Origin: Pseudomonadales bacterium
Lineage (GTDB): Bacteria > Pseudomonadota > Gammaproteobacteria > Pseudomonadales > Ketobacteraceae
Direction of reading: 5' to 3'
Length of the DNA: 64,000 nucleotides
NCBI GenBank assembly: GCA_002701845.1
Contig: NZXG01000005.1
Coordinates: 23,714 to 87,713 of the forward strand
Of this stretch, positions 1 through 8,445 are shown one piece after another (the first letter of the stretch is position 1; every line of letters starts with the position of its first letter). A model generated the notes under the pieces. It made no database searches. It saw only the letters and a program-made list of their open reading frames with translations, and was not told where the DNA came from. A program made the position numbers and the translations under genes.

Positions 1-644
1 GCCGCCAGCGGCTGCAGCAGTCTGCCCGCCCAGGCACCGGCGCACACCGCCACCTGGGCGGCGCTGAAACGGTTGCCGGACAGCGTTAACACGGATACCG
101 CGCCGGAAGGCTGCGCCGTGAATTCCTCCACCTGCTCCTGGCAGTGCAACTCAAACTCCGGTTGGCGCTGCAGGTGCAGTAACAGACTCTGCAGCAGGCG
201 GGGGTTGCGGACATTACCTATGTGTGGCCACCAGACCCCGCCGCTGAACGTCGTCGCCAGATCCGGCTCCCGCTGCTGGATCTGCTCCGGCGCCCACAGC
301 CCCAGGTTTTTGCCCCGGGCCCTGGCCCAGGCCTCCATCTCGGCCTGATTGGGCGGCTCCAGCATCAACAACCCACACAGATTCAGCTCCGGATCCAGGC
401 CAGTGGCCGCATTCAATTCCGCCACCAGTTGCGGGTACGCCGCCTGGGCCCAGCTGGCGAGAGCCGTGACCGGTTCGCTGTAGGTCCAGGGATACAGGGG
501 CGACACAATACCCCCCCCGGCCCAGGACGCCTCCTGACCAGGCTGACCCTGCTCCAGCAGGGTGACTTTGGCCCCCTGCTCCAACAGCTCTTTCGCCACC
601 AGCAAGCCAATAATGCCGCCCCCGACTATCAGTACGTCCGCCAT
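1..644 (-). CDS. thiO: ThiO-like FAD-dependent glycine/D-amino acid oxidase (3' part missing)
   Basis: This is the first 214 residues of a DAO-family flavoenzyme; the gene runs off the left edge. The N-terminus has the Rossmann FAD motif GGGIIG at residues 8-13, followed by an acidic residue after the second strand. A stretch EASWAGGGIVSPLYPW (about residues 38-53) is typical of ThiO-type glycine oxidases, which make iminoglyoxylate for the thiazole of thiamine. D-amino acid dehydrogenase or oxidase activity cannot be excluded without the C-terminal half. The start at 644 is the ATG directly before the Rossmann strand. Its neighbour across a ~220-bp divergent gap is fimT, the same arrangement I recall from Pseudomonas aeruginosa, where a D-amino acid oxidase-like gene precedes fimT. 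The family is certain; the exact substrate is inferred. Confidence 0.85.
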   Translation of the reverse strand, partial: MADVLIVGGGIIGLLVAKELLEQGAKVTLLEQGQPGQEASWAGGGIVSPLYPWTYSEPVTALASWAQAAYPQLVAELNAATGLDPELNLCGLLMLEPPNQAEMEAWARARGKNLGLWAPEQIQQREPDLATTFSGGVWWPHIGNVRNPRLLQSLLLHLQRQPEFELHCQEQVEEFTAQPSGAVSVLTLSGNRFSAAQVAVCAGAWAGRLLQPLA

Positions 645-866
645 ATCAACCTTACATCCAGGGTATATTCAGTGTATCGCCACGAAATGGTAATCTAGCA
701 GCATACCAAGAATCCGGACCAGTTTAACCAATTTCACTTTGTGTGTGGCAAAGGTGTGGCAAAGGAAAGTTGCCAGGCGGGTTACACCAGGTGGATTACA
801 AAAGTCCGGCAGTTAACACCGCACCTGGCGTAGGGTGCAGCAACAAGACAGATGGGGGAAAACACC

Positions 867-1388
867 ATGGTACGCGGGACACGGGGTTTCACAATCCTGG
901 AATTGCTGGTGACACTGGCCATAGCGGCCATTGTGGCAGGGCTGGCGGTGCCCTCTTTTCAGACCTTGATGGAAAAAAACCGCCTGCGTACCACCACCGA
1001 TGACCTGCTGGAACTGCTGCGGATTTCCCGCCTGGAAGCCGTGGAGCAGCGCCGCCCGGTGCAGGTGTGTGGGAGTACCGACGGTGAGACCTGCGACGCC
1101 GGCGGCTGGAGTGATTATGTGTTGATGGTGAAACCCGCCCAGGGTGCTGAACCCCGGGAAGTGGTGGCCACTCTGAATGTAAATCCCCGGGTGACGATCC
1201 TTAAAAATAACGTTAACAGCGACGAGATCGATTTTACCGCCACCGGCTGGATTCCGGGCGATCCTGCCACCTTCGATATCTGCCCGGTAAACGGCGACAG
1301 GCAGCATGCCTACCAGCTGGTGATTTCCATGTCCGGCAAAACCCGCAAGGTATTGCCTCCCATCGCCGACAGCAACTGCCCGGCCTGA
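867..1388 (+). CDS. fimT: Type IV minor pilin, GspH/FimT family
   Basis: A 173-residue pseudopilin. The type III prepilin leader is short (MVRGTRG, then FTILELL), with Glu at mature position 5 and a hydrophobic helix of about 20 residues. PilD would cleave and methylate it. The body has the FimT/GspH pattern of an early amphipathic helix with RISRLEAVEQRRPV, then a beta-rich C-terminus with a Cys pair. I chose the ATG at 867 over the in-frame ATG at 852 because GGGGGAAAA lies just upstream and it gives a leader of usual length. It is transcribed alone, away from the two pilin operons, and ends in a strong bidirectional terminator. FimT homologues are minor pilins; some bind DNA for uptake, but nothing here shows that role directly. 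Confidence 0.88.
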   Translation: MVRGTRGFTILELLVTLAIAAIVAGLAVPSFQTLMEKNRLRTTTDDLLELLRISRLEAVEQRRPVQVCGSTDGETCDAGGWSDYVLMVKPAQGAEPREVVATLNVNPRVTILKNNVNSDEIDFTATGWIPGDPATFDICPVNGDRQHAYQLVISMSGKTRKVLPPIADSNCPA

Positions 1389-1403
1389 GAACTGCTCACT
1401 CAT

Positions 1404-1443
1404 AAAAAATCCCTCACGGACTCATTGCCCGGAGGGATTTTTT
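1404..1443. terminator. Bidirectional rho-independent terminator
   Basis: A 12-bp perfect stem (AAAAAATCCCTC pairing with GAGGGATTTTTT) surrounds a 16-base loop. T-runs occur on both strands, so it can end fimT from the left and the PEP-CTERM gene from the right, which converge here. Confidence 0.85.
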
Positions 1444-1486
1444 TGTAGACAGCCCGCTTTTGTAAACCGTCCGCTGTCGCCGCTGA

Positions 1487-2143
1487 TCAGGCCCCCGATC
1501 GCCGGCGGGACAGACCCATGCCCAATAAGGCGAGACCGAACAGCGAGAAGGTGAAGGGCTCGGAGATGGCAACGGTATCGTTATCCTCCGGCTCTTCCGG
1601 CTCGGACCCGGACAGCTCATCCACATCAATCACCAGGTTCACGTAGTCCAGCGACCACAGGTTGGCGAGCGCCGCCGACACGAATTCCAAGGTGATCTCC
1701 TGCTGGAACAACGCATCCAGCATGGAACGGTCGGTGATGTCCACCTGTTCACTCCAGACATACTGTTCGGGCATGCCTTCCGAGCCCAGCATTTCACTTT
1801 CCAGGTTGGCGATGGCGTAATTGTTCAGGGTCAGCTCCGAACCGGCCAACATGCCATACACCGAGTATTCCACCGCGATGCTGTTAATCGTCGAATAACC
1901 GGAAAGGTCGATAGGACTCCAGGAAAAACTGCCATTGTTGCGCCGATCCTCGAATGGCTCGTCCCCCGGCCCTGGGGTGGGGAATACGTTGCCTTCATAG
2001 GGAGATCCCGCTGCAAAGCCGGAGCCAAAACCATCATTGGTGCCGTAAGACGCTTCAATCACGATAGCATGGGCGCTACTGGCGGCCACGCCGCAGGCGA
2101 GCAGAGCCAGCGGGCACAGCACGCGCTCGTTAAAAAATTTCAT
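1487..2143 (-). CDS. Secreted protein with PEP-CTERM-like sorting signal
   Basis: A 218-residue exported protein of unknown function. Residues 1-26 form a signal peptide ending in SSAHA. The mature part is acidic and rich in Gly, Asn, Ser and Glu, without recognised catalytic motifs. It ends in a short E/P-rich linker (SEPEEPEDND) and a tail SEPFTFSLFGLALLGMG followed by LSRRR. That tripartite tail (short motif, hydrophobic helix, Arg cluster) is the PEP-CTERM pattern, processed by exosortase in gram-negative bacteria that make exopolysaccharide. The motif reads SEP rather than PEP, a known type of variation. The RBS GGGGA lies 8 bases before the ATG. It sits between the second pilY1 and fimT. 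No exosortase gene is in this window. Confidence 0.75.
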   Translation of the reverse strand: MKFFNERVLCPLALLACGVAASSAHAIVIEASYGTNDGFGSGFAAGSPYEGNVFPTPGPGDEPFEDRRNNGSFSWSPIDLSGYSTINSIAVEYSVYGMLAGSELTLNNYAIANLESEMLGSEGMPEQYVWSEQVDITDRSMLDALFQQEITLEFVSAALANLWSLDYVNLVIDVDELSGSEPEEPEDNDTVAISEPFTFSLFGLALLGMGLSRRRSGA

Positions 2144-2172
2144 AAATGATCCCCGTTTGTTACCTATTGGCC

Positions 2173-2210
2173 AAAAGATAGCGGCAGGCCATTGCGGGCC
2201 CGCCGCTATC
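2173..2210 (-). terminator. Probable rho-independent terminator of the second pilY1 operon
   Basis: A stem GATAGCGGC/GCCGCTATC with an inner GGCC/GGCC pairing is followed on the minus strand by TTTT. It lies between the stop of the 2335-5817 pilY1 and the start of the PEP-CTERM gene, so it would end the pilin transcript. Confidence 0.55.
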
Positions 2211-2334
2211 CAAAATAGAGTGACTTTTGTACAAGCAAGTATCGCACCTTAAGCAACAAGTCACTGATAGTACTGGATTTTCCACCCCAAACCCCAGGGC
2301 CCGGAGCGGAAAACTGTAAATATTTTCGACACCA

Positions 2335-5300
2335 CTAAGGGCTCATTTGAAACCAGCGGGTTTTGCGGATCACATCCAGCCTCAATGGCGCCGGGCCCAC
2401 GGAGCCGGTACCGGACAGGATGCCGCCGCGAATCAGCGGGTCGGTGCCGGGGGTTTCCCCATTCTCATCCACTTCCGGCGGCGGCAGCTCCGATATCAGC
2501 GCGGTCAGACTGCCCGCCACGTTCTGGCTCAGGTCATCCCGCAGGATCAACGCCTGCTCATCGCCGGGGGCAAATTGATAGAGCGCAGCGGCACCCACAC
2601 CCACCTGACAGGCCTCCGGCGCCTCGTCGGGCCGGTAGTAAGTGGAGAAGAAAGCCCGCCCCCCCACAATCAGCGGGGTGCCCAGCAGTTTCTCCGCCGG
2701 GTAGGCATTGCCCCCCAGGGTGAGGCTGTAACCCAGCACGGCGCCACTGTCATCGGCAGCCGTCACCGCGTCCGGATCGGCGGTCCTGGATACCGGCTGC
2801 ACCACCAGGGTACTGCCATCAGACCCGGTGGCGGTTTCGTTAATGACCTCCTGCTCCCGGCCAAAGGGCGCATAGTCCCGCAGGAAATAGAATTTCTCGG
2901 TGACGGTATCGTCGGTGGGGTTGGAACGCCAGCCGGACCCCATGGCGATCCCCACGCAATTGCCCAGGGGGCAGCGCATCATCGCAATGCTGGGGGGATG
3001 GAAAAAGCGGCGGTCGTCCGCGGCCGGTGCACTGGCGGGATTCTCCGCCGCGGAAATCCCCAGTTGCGCCACCACCACATCATCGGTGTTGGCCACCAGG
3101 TCGGAGGCTCCACTGTTGTCATTGTCGATATCGAATCGCAGCAACTGTCCGCCCATATCACCTACGTAGAAGTGATCCAGGTAACCGTCACCATTCCGGT
3201 CCAGGGTTTTCACCGCGGAGGGAATACTGTACTGCAGCGCCGGTATCTGCTGGTGACGGCTGCTGTCGCTGACGTTGTTACTGTTCTCCGCCGAGGCCCA
3301 CCACAACACCTCGCCGGCCTGCTGGGTCACACTGCCGTTACTGTAATTCCGGGCCGCGATAATATAGATCTGCGCCCCCTGGGCGGGCAGGCTTTGCGGT
3401 TGCGCGGCATCATAAGCCGGGTCATAGCCGCCACCGATGATAAACACCGCCGTAGGAGTACCGTTGTAGCGGATAATCGCCAGCTGCGGCTCGGACCAGC
3501 TCTGACCATTGTCCTCGAATACTCCGGTTCCGCCTTCCAGCACGGCCACTTCACTGATTTCCTCCGACTGTTGGACCTTGGTGGCATCGAGGATGTAATA
3601 GTTGCGTCCACCCCGGCGCATGCCGCCAAACAGGTACACAAAGTCGGCGCTGTTTTCATCGATGTTGCCGTTGCGATCCACATCCTGGCGCCAAACAGTC
3701 CAGGTGGAATCCAGCCCATAAATCAACTCGCCATCCGCCGCCAGTGGCCTGGTGGCCTCATACATCCGCTCGAGAGCGGAATTCTGGTTGACCGCCGGCC
3801 GCTTGAGTATGGCTTCGGGCATGTAGGCCAGATGCTCTTCTCCGGTATCCGAATCCACCGCGTAAAGCTTGCCGTCATTAGTGCTGACAAACACCACATC
3901 ATCGGTATCGGACAGTGGCTCGCCACCTGCCGTGCGGCTGCGATAATTCACCAGCACTGGCGTGGAATGCAACGGCGCACCGTAGAACTGACGCAGGTCG
4001 TTGTTATCGGCGCCCCGATTATCAGTGGGATTTTGCGGTCGCAGCTCCGGGTTCACATGCTGGCTCAAGCGAATCCACTCATCGTTTACATCCACCCCCC
4101 GCAACCAGTCCAGAGCAGGTGTCAACAGGTCGGTTTCATAACTGCTGACCAGGGCGGCATCGGCACTGCCGTTGGCCGCCACCAGCAGATCGCTGTAATC
4201 AGCGCTGAGCTCGCCACGCAGAGCGGTGAGATCGGTAGTATCCGCCGATGTCATTTCGTAACGGGTATCGTCGTAGTACACGAACAGGCGCCGGTCGTCG
4301 GGTTGCTCAATCTGACTGGCGGCGCCACCGATGTGGGCAATATCCCCGTCCACGGTGACGATCTGATTGGTGTTGTAGAATGCCGGCTCCACATCCGACC
4401 ACGGGCTGTTGACACCGCCCAGGAATTCACCCTCCTCGACGGCCTCGGTGGTCTTGTTCTGATTCGTGTAGATACCCACATCGCCGTCCTCTTCCACCTG
4501 GAAGAAATACTGCTTCAGGTTGCCATACCAGAACGGTTTGGTGGAGGGAGTGAACATGGAGAAATACATCTCGTCCATATGAGTAAAACGATTCAGCTGA
4601 CTGACGCCCACACCGCCTGACGCCACCACGTAGGTGCCCGGCAGTACCGCCTGCTCATTGATGGCGTCAAAAGCGTCGGACAGATCCGCGGAATTGTTGG
4701 CCGCCACAAACAAGCCACCGCCGTTGGTGGCCCAGGCATTCATCCCGTCACGCACCTCGGTGGAGGCGGCGCCCATATCGTAGGCAATCACGTGGGTATT
4801 GACCCCGGCCCCCATACCATCGGTGGTGGTGTTATTGGCCAGCCGGCCCGACAACAGGCTGAGACAACCCCAGTAATCCCCTTCCTGATCCTGGGGCTTG
4901 AGGTTGGAGGAAGACATGGTGGCCGGGCACTCCGGGTGATACTGGTTTTCCTGACTGGTGACAAATTCATTGACCCGCTGCCCCAGGGTATCCCGAATCG
5001 GATCACTGGGGTGGCCGTCCTGACACAGGTTGCTCCGCTCGAAGCTGCTGAGAGCAGAGCCCTTTTCACAGGTGGATTCACCATCGGTGAGAAACACCAG
5101 GTGGTTGTTCACCACACCGCACTGCGGCCCCAGATTCACCCCCCCATAGCGATAACTGTCAAAACCGCCGTCCGCTGCCCAGACAGCGCTGTCGCTCTCG
5201 TGAGAATCCCGGGTGATCGCCTCGCCACCGGTGAGATACTCCGCCGCCTCCAGATAGCTGCCCACAAGGGGGGTACGACCGTTGGCGCCGAGGGAGTTCA

Positions 5301-5817
5301 CCGCGTCGATCAGTTGCTGACGATTCTGGCTGAGGGGCGCCACAGGCTCCACGATCACCGCACCCGGCTCGGCATAGCGGGCCAGCCCCACCTCGAAATC
5401 ATCAGGCCACAGCCGATCGGCATCCGCTTGCTGGGGATCCAGGAAGTCCAGCAGGATCTGCCGCACGATACAGATTTTCCGCTCGGCGTTGTTCAGGGTG
5501 AATTGGCCAATGATGACCCGCGGATTACGAGGATCCCGATCCTGATAGGTCTGCTGACCGGTACAATCCCCGTTGTAGCCGGCATTCTGTACCTCGTTAC
5601 GGGAGAAGTTTTCAATTTCCGCCATGGAGCCGGAGCTGTCCACCACCACCAGAATGCGGGCCGGGGCCTGCACCGGCTCCAGATTGAACAGGTCGGTGTC
5701 CGCCGCCTGAGCCACCGGACTCAGCCCCCAGGCCAATAACAGGCTGAGAGCGAAAACCGCAGCGCCGCAAACCCTGGCGACCGGCGTAACCCATGAGTTG
5801 TTGTGTATGAGATTCAT
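2335..5817 (-). CDS. pilY1: PilY1-like type IV pilus adhesin/tip protein, second copy
   Basis: A 1160-residue secreted protein. Residues 1-38 are a signal peptide ending in PVAQA. A von Willebrand A domain follows, with the MIDAS motif DSSGSM at residues 60-65 and a later FLTDGES strand. The C-terminal half is the PilY1 beta-propeller: repeated strands such as VFVSTNDGKLYAVD, YYILDA and VFIIGGGYD, and a calcium-binding-type loop DRNGDGYLD before HFYVGDMGGQLLRFD. PilY1 proteins cap the pilus with the minor pilins and act in adhesion, surface sensing and pilus biogenesis. The ATG at 5817 is preferred over longer frames because AAGAAGG lies just upstream and the signal peptide begins there. It follows the pilX-like stop by one base, so it is translated with the upstream minor pilins. 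It is much shorter than the other PilY1 here and lacks the coiled-coil insert. Confidence 0.9.
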   Translation of the reverse strand: MNLIHNNSWVTPVARVCGAAVFALSLLLAWGLSPVAQAADTDLFNLEPVQAPARILVVVDSSGSMAEIENFSRNEVQNAGYNGDCTGQQTYQDRDPRNPRVIIGQFTLNNAERKICIVRQILLDFLDPQQADADRLWPDDFEVGLARYAEPGAVIVEPVAPLSQNRQQLIDAVNSLGANGRTPLVGSYLEAAEYLTGGEAITRDSHESDSAVWAADGGFDSYRYGGVNLGPQCGVVNNHLVFLTDGESTCEKGSALSSFERSNLCQDGHPSDPIRDTLGQRVNEFVTSQENQYHPECPATMSSSNLKPQDQEGDYWGCLSLLSGRLANNTTTDGMGAGVNTHVIAYDMGAASTEVRDGMNAWATNGGGLFVAANNSADLSDAFDAINEQAVLPGTYVVASGGVGVSQLNRFTHMDEMYFSMFTPSTKPFWYGNLKQYFFQVEEDGDVGIYTNQNKTTEAVEEGEFLGGVNSPWSDVEPAFYNTNQIVTVDGDIAHIGGAASQIEQPDDRRLFVYYDDTRYEMTSADTTDLTALRGELSADYSDLLVAANGSADAALVSSYETDLLTPALDWLRGVDVNDEWIRLSQHVNPELRPQNPTDNRGADNNDLRQFYGAPLHSTPVLVNYRSRTAGGEPLSDTDDVVFVSTNDGKLYAVDSDTGEEHLAYMPEAILKRPAVNQNSALERMYEATRPLAADGELIYGLDSTWTVWRQDVDRNGNIDENSADFVYLFGGMRRGGRNYYILDATKVQQSEEISEVAVLEGGTGVFEDNGQSWSEPQLAIIRYNGTPTAVFIIGGGYDPAYDAAQPQSLPAQGAQIYIIAARNYSNGSVTQQAGEVLWWASAENSNNVSDSSRHQQIPALQYSIPSAVKTLDRNGDGYLDHFYVGDMGGQLLRFDIDNDNSGASDLVANTDDVVVAQLGISAAENPASAPAADDRRFFHPPSIAMMRCPLGNCVGIAMGSGWRSNPTDDTVTEKFYFLRDYAPFGREQEVINETATGSDGSTLVVQPVSRTADPDAVTAADDSGAVLGYSLTLGGNAYPAEKLLGTPLIVGGRAFFSTYYRPDEAPEACQVGVGAAALYQFAPGDEQALILRDDLSQNVAGSLTALISELPPPEVDENGETPGTDPLIRGGILSGTGSVGPAPLRLDVIRKTRWFQMSP

Positions 5818-5818
5818 A

Positions 5819-6394
5819 TTAACCTTCTTCCCCCCCGTCCTGCGGGCCACCGCCGTTACCGTAATCAAGCAACCCGGAATCATCGGAGAACTGCCCGGAG
5901 CTGGGCCCGACTTTGCGCCAGGCCTGGTAATTACGATTGGCAAAAGGCATGGCCGCGCCCTGCACAAAACCACCGGCGCCTTCGGTGGCGAACTGGTAAT
6001 CCATAAAAGAGCTGGCATCAGTGTCAAACAACGGCCGTTTCACCTCGAACACGGAACTGGCTGCCGCCTGAATACTGCTGCGGGCGTCCAGCGTTTGATC
6101 CGCCTCGCACTGACCGTCCTCCAGGCCGCCGCTGTTGGTAATGCAATGGTCGGTGGGGGTGCCACCGCCGTTGTAGATGTCCGTCAGCAAAGCACCCCGG
6201 GTGCGGGCTTCGCCCAACACACTGTTAATCGCGGTTTCCGCAGCCTGGAAGGTCAGCTCCTCAGCCTGGGCATTGAACGCCATGCGCTCGTGAAACAGGC
6301 CGGATTTCAATGCCGACATCCCGATAAGGGTCACCATCAATAAAATAATCAACGCCACCATCAGCGCGGCGCCGGCTTGTCGTTGCATATTCAT
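5819..6394 (-). CDS. pilX: Minor pilin PilX-like, second copy
   Basis: A 191-residue protein with the PilX N-terminal architecture: a short basic leader (MNMQRQAG), then AALMVALIILLMVTLIGMSAL. As in PilX/GspK-type proteins, the usual Glu at mature position 5 is absent. The helix continues with QAAETAINSVLGEARTRG, the conserved AAE turn of this family. The rest is a variable globular head with two Cys. The start overlaps the upstream pilW-like gene by 4 bases, and the stop is one base before pilY1. PilX works with PilV, PilW and PilY1 to prime pilus assembly at the tip. Confidence 0.85.
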   Translation of the reverse strand: MNMQRQAGAALMVALIILLMVTLIGMSALKSGLFHERMAFNAQAEELTFQAAETAINSVLGEARTRGALLTDIYNGGGTPTDHCITNSGGLEDGQCEADQTLDARSSIQAAASSVFEVKRPLFDTDASSFMDYQFATEGAGGFVQGAAMPFANRNYQAWRKVGPSSGQFSDDSGLLDYGNGGGPQDGGEEG

Positions 6395-7227
6395 AGGCTG
6401 CTCACCAAATTGCGCAGGGCCACTGTGGAGCTGTAGGTGCGGTACAGGCGGCCGTCTTCAAAGTCCACTTCGCTGCCACCGTTGTCACCCTGGGTATAGG
6501 TCTGATCCAGGAGCGTGATGGCGTCCGGGGAAAAGTCCGGATCCAGACTGACCCGGGCATCGCTGCTCAGCAGCACACCGAAGCGCAGGCTGACAATACG
6601 GATGTTGCCGGCGTTGATATCACTGGCCAGGGCTTTGGTGCGGGTGGCGTTGGTATAGAGATCCGCGCGGCCATAGCCGTCATCCTCCGGACCGTCGAAG
6701 TCCAGGCCGTACAGGACCTGGAATGCCACCACATTATCGATCAGGGCGCCGGCGCCGGCGGAACCCCAAAAGGAGAAGGCGGTACCGTCCGGGTTGGTCC
6801 CGGTCTGAAAGGAGAAGGCGGCACAATTTAACCGGTTAATGCCATCCACCTGGGCCACCCGAAAGCGTTTGATCCCGGTGAAAGGGGACTGACCGTAACA
6901 ATCACGCCCCTCCACCACTTCATAGGTGACGGTATCGAACTGAACGCCATCCAGAATTTCCGCATCATCCACATCCGCCGCGTAGGGTGTCTCGTCCAGA
7001 ACAAAGGGCACAATGGCTTCCGAGGGATGATGTCCCGCCTCCATGAACGCGCGGGAGATATAGTCAAAGGCAAACCGGCCATTGTCCTGCACGCCGGCAA
7101 TACCCAACTGCAGGTTTTCCGTCTGCCGGTTCACCAGAAACAGCTGGGTGGCGGCGATGGTCAGCAGACTGCCCAGCAACAGGGCAATCATCAGTTCCAC
7201 CAGGGAAAGTCCGCGCATGGCGATCAT
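6391..7227 (-). CDS. pilW: Minor pilin PilW-like, second copy
   Basis: A 278-residue pseudopilin of the PilW family. The leader MIAMRG precedes LSLVELMIALLLGSLLT, with Glu at mature position 5. It continues with the family's QLFLVNRQTENLQ helix and the sequence GRFAFDYISRAFMEAGH, close to the PilW signature for residues 50-70. The C-terminal half is a beta-rich head ending near STVALRNL. It lies 3 bases after pilV and overlaps pilX by 4 bases, so the four genes form one translationally coupled unit. Either ATG (7227 or 7218) would leave a usable prepilin leader. Confidence 0.85.
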   Translation of the reverse strand: MIAMRGLSLVELMIALLLGSLLTIAATQLFLVNRQTENLQLGIAGVQDNGRFAFDYISRAFMEAGHHPSEAIVPFVLDETPYAADVDDAEILDGVQFDTVTYEVVEGRDCYGQSPFTGIKRFRVAQVDGINRLNCAAFSFQTGTNPDGTAFSFWGSAGAGALIDNVVAFQVLYGLDFDGPEDDGYGRADLYTNATRTKALASDINAGNIRIVSLRFGVLLSSDARVSLDPDFSPDAITLLDQTYTQGDNGGSEVDFEDGRLYRTYSSTVALRNLVSSL

Positions 7228-7230
7228 AGG

Positions 7231-7791
7231 TCAGCCCTCCTCCAGTGGAATTTGAATACAGTGGGCGTTGGCCCCACGCTCGCCATCGACAAACGCGGTT
7301 TCATCGCAATTGTCCAGTTCGGTTTCATCCCAGGCTACCGTGATACAGCGGATTTCGTCGCAGGGGGCCACCTGAACCTTGCCATTTTCCAGCAGGGAGA
7401 CCAGTCCGGAGCGCACCTCAAAAATATCGGAACGGGCCATTTCCTCCGGCGTACAGACATCGCCAATGCCCGGCACGGCGGCGGTGACCACACAGCCACC
7501 GGGATCATTCAGATCCTGGCTCCAGCTGTCGGCGTTGTGATAAATGGCCAGGGCCGCCTGGGTGTTATTGGCGCGGATACGCTCGGCCACATCCTGGGCC
7601 ACGGACATGGCCTGGCTGCGGCTATAGGTTTGTTCCACCTGGCGTACGGACTGCAGCTGCAGCGCGGCATAACCCACTACGCCCACACCGAACACCAGCA
7701 GGGCCACCAGTACCTCGATCAATGAAATACCCGCCTGCGACCTGGCAAATGGCGGTTTGGAATGCTTTGGCATGCTGCCCCCCGACAACAT
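7231..7791 (-). CDS. pilV: Minor pilin PilV-like, second copy
   Basis: A 186-residue pseudopilin of the PilV family. A basic leader ends in QAG, followed by ISLIEVLVALLVFGVGVVGYA with Glu at mature position 5, then LQLQSVRQVEQTYSRSQA and the PilV hallmark AQDVAERIRANN. The C-terminal head has four Cys. Two starts are possible: 7791, or 7773 with a G-rich stretch just upstream. It heads the pilV-pilW-pilX-pilY1 unit of the second cassette. The 125-bp gap to the upstream pilE-like gene could hold its own promoter. Confidence 0.85.
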   Translation of the reverse strand: MLSGGSMPKHSKPPFARSQAGISLIEVLVALLVFGVGVVGYAALQLQSVRQVEQTYSRSQAMSVAQDVAERIRANNTQAALAIYHNADSWSQDLNDPGGCVVTAAVPGIGDVCTPEEMARSDIFEVRSGLVSLLENGKVQVAPCDEIRCITVAWDETELDNCDETAFVDGERGANAHCIQIPLEEG

Positions 7792-7916
7792 CAGGAACTT
7801 GTCTTATTTGATTATTATGAGTCTACGATCATATCCATCCGCCGGCGCAAACCCAGGGCCTACCGACAAACGGAGCAATTCGGGGACTAAAACGCTGGCA
7901 CCGGCTATCAATTGGA

Positions 7917-8336
7917 CTATAAGCAGTCTGTCTCGGTCAGGCTGTTGTCGAAACTCCATTCCCCCTGACTGGTGTAGGTAAGCACCCCGCAGCGATCGCT
8001 GGCCTGGGGCCCGGTGGACACCGGCGTGGCGGTGATGCTGTAGGAGGTTTTGCCGGCATTGTCCGTCACCGCAATTTCATAGGCATAGCGGTTGTCGGTT
8101 TCCTCCAGGGTGGCCTGCACGGCGGCATCGGTGGGGTAGGCAAAATTCTGGGTTTTGTATTGCTCCAGGCTGGTGGCGATATTGAGGATCTTCCCCACCG
8201 CCGCCTTGCGCTCGGTCTTGCGCACGTGCTCGGTATAACTGGGGTAACCCACCAATGCCAGAATGCCCACAATGGCCACCACGATCACTAATTCGATCAG
8301 GCTGAAGCCAGGGCTCGGTTGGTTTTTTATAATCAT
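7917..8336 (-). CDS. pilE: Type IV pilin, PilE-like (second copy)
   Basis: A 139-residue type IVa pilin. The leader MIIKNQPSPG precedes FSLIELVIVVAIVGILALVGYPSY, with Glu at mature position 5. The family sequence KTERKAAVGKILNIATSLEQ follows. Two cysteines near the C-terminus (RCGVL and TDCL) would close the usual disulfide-bonded D-region. The length fits minor pilins of the PilE class in Pseudomonas rather than a major pilin. It is separated from the first pilE by a strong hairpin, and from pilV by 125 bp. About half of the residues visibly match the neighbouring PilE over the N-terminal helix only; the heads differ. Confidence 0.85.
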   Translation of the reverse strand: MIIKNQPSPGFSLIELVIVVAIVGILALVGYPSYTEHVRKTERKAAVGKILNIATSLEQYKTQNFAYPTDAAVQATLEETDNRYAYEIAVTDNAGKTSYSITATPVSTGPQASDRCGVLTYTSQGEWSFDNSLTETDCL

Positions 8337-8386
8337 GGAACGCCCTATTGGTCGAAGTGTTGGTCTAACCAGGGCATAGAATAATA

Positions 8387-8427
8387 CAGGGCGATCCCCC
8401 TGTCAGCCAGACTGACGGATCGCCCTG
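8387..8427. terminator. Long stem-loop between the two pilE-like genes
   Basis: An 11-bp perfect outer stem (CAGGGCGATCC/GGATCGCCCTG) contains an inner 5-bp stem (GTCAG/CTGAC). On the minus strand it follows the first pilE and is trailed by the T-rich TATTATTC, not a clean T-run. It may end or attenuate the first pilin operon, or protect its 3' end. Either role is inferred from position. Confidence 0.5.
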
Positions 8428-8445
8428 CGAAGGTGTGACGGGGTT

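Noticed and set aside
2347..4620. Long open frame on the plus strand opposite the second pilY1
   Set aside because: It is the complement of a real coding region in GC-rich DNA; the translation is rich in His, Gly, Arg and Gln with no domain, and the PilY1 frame has clear motifs throughout.
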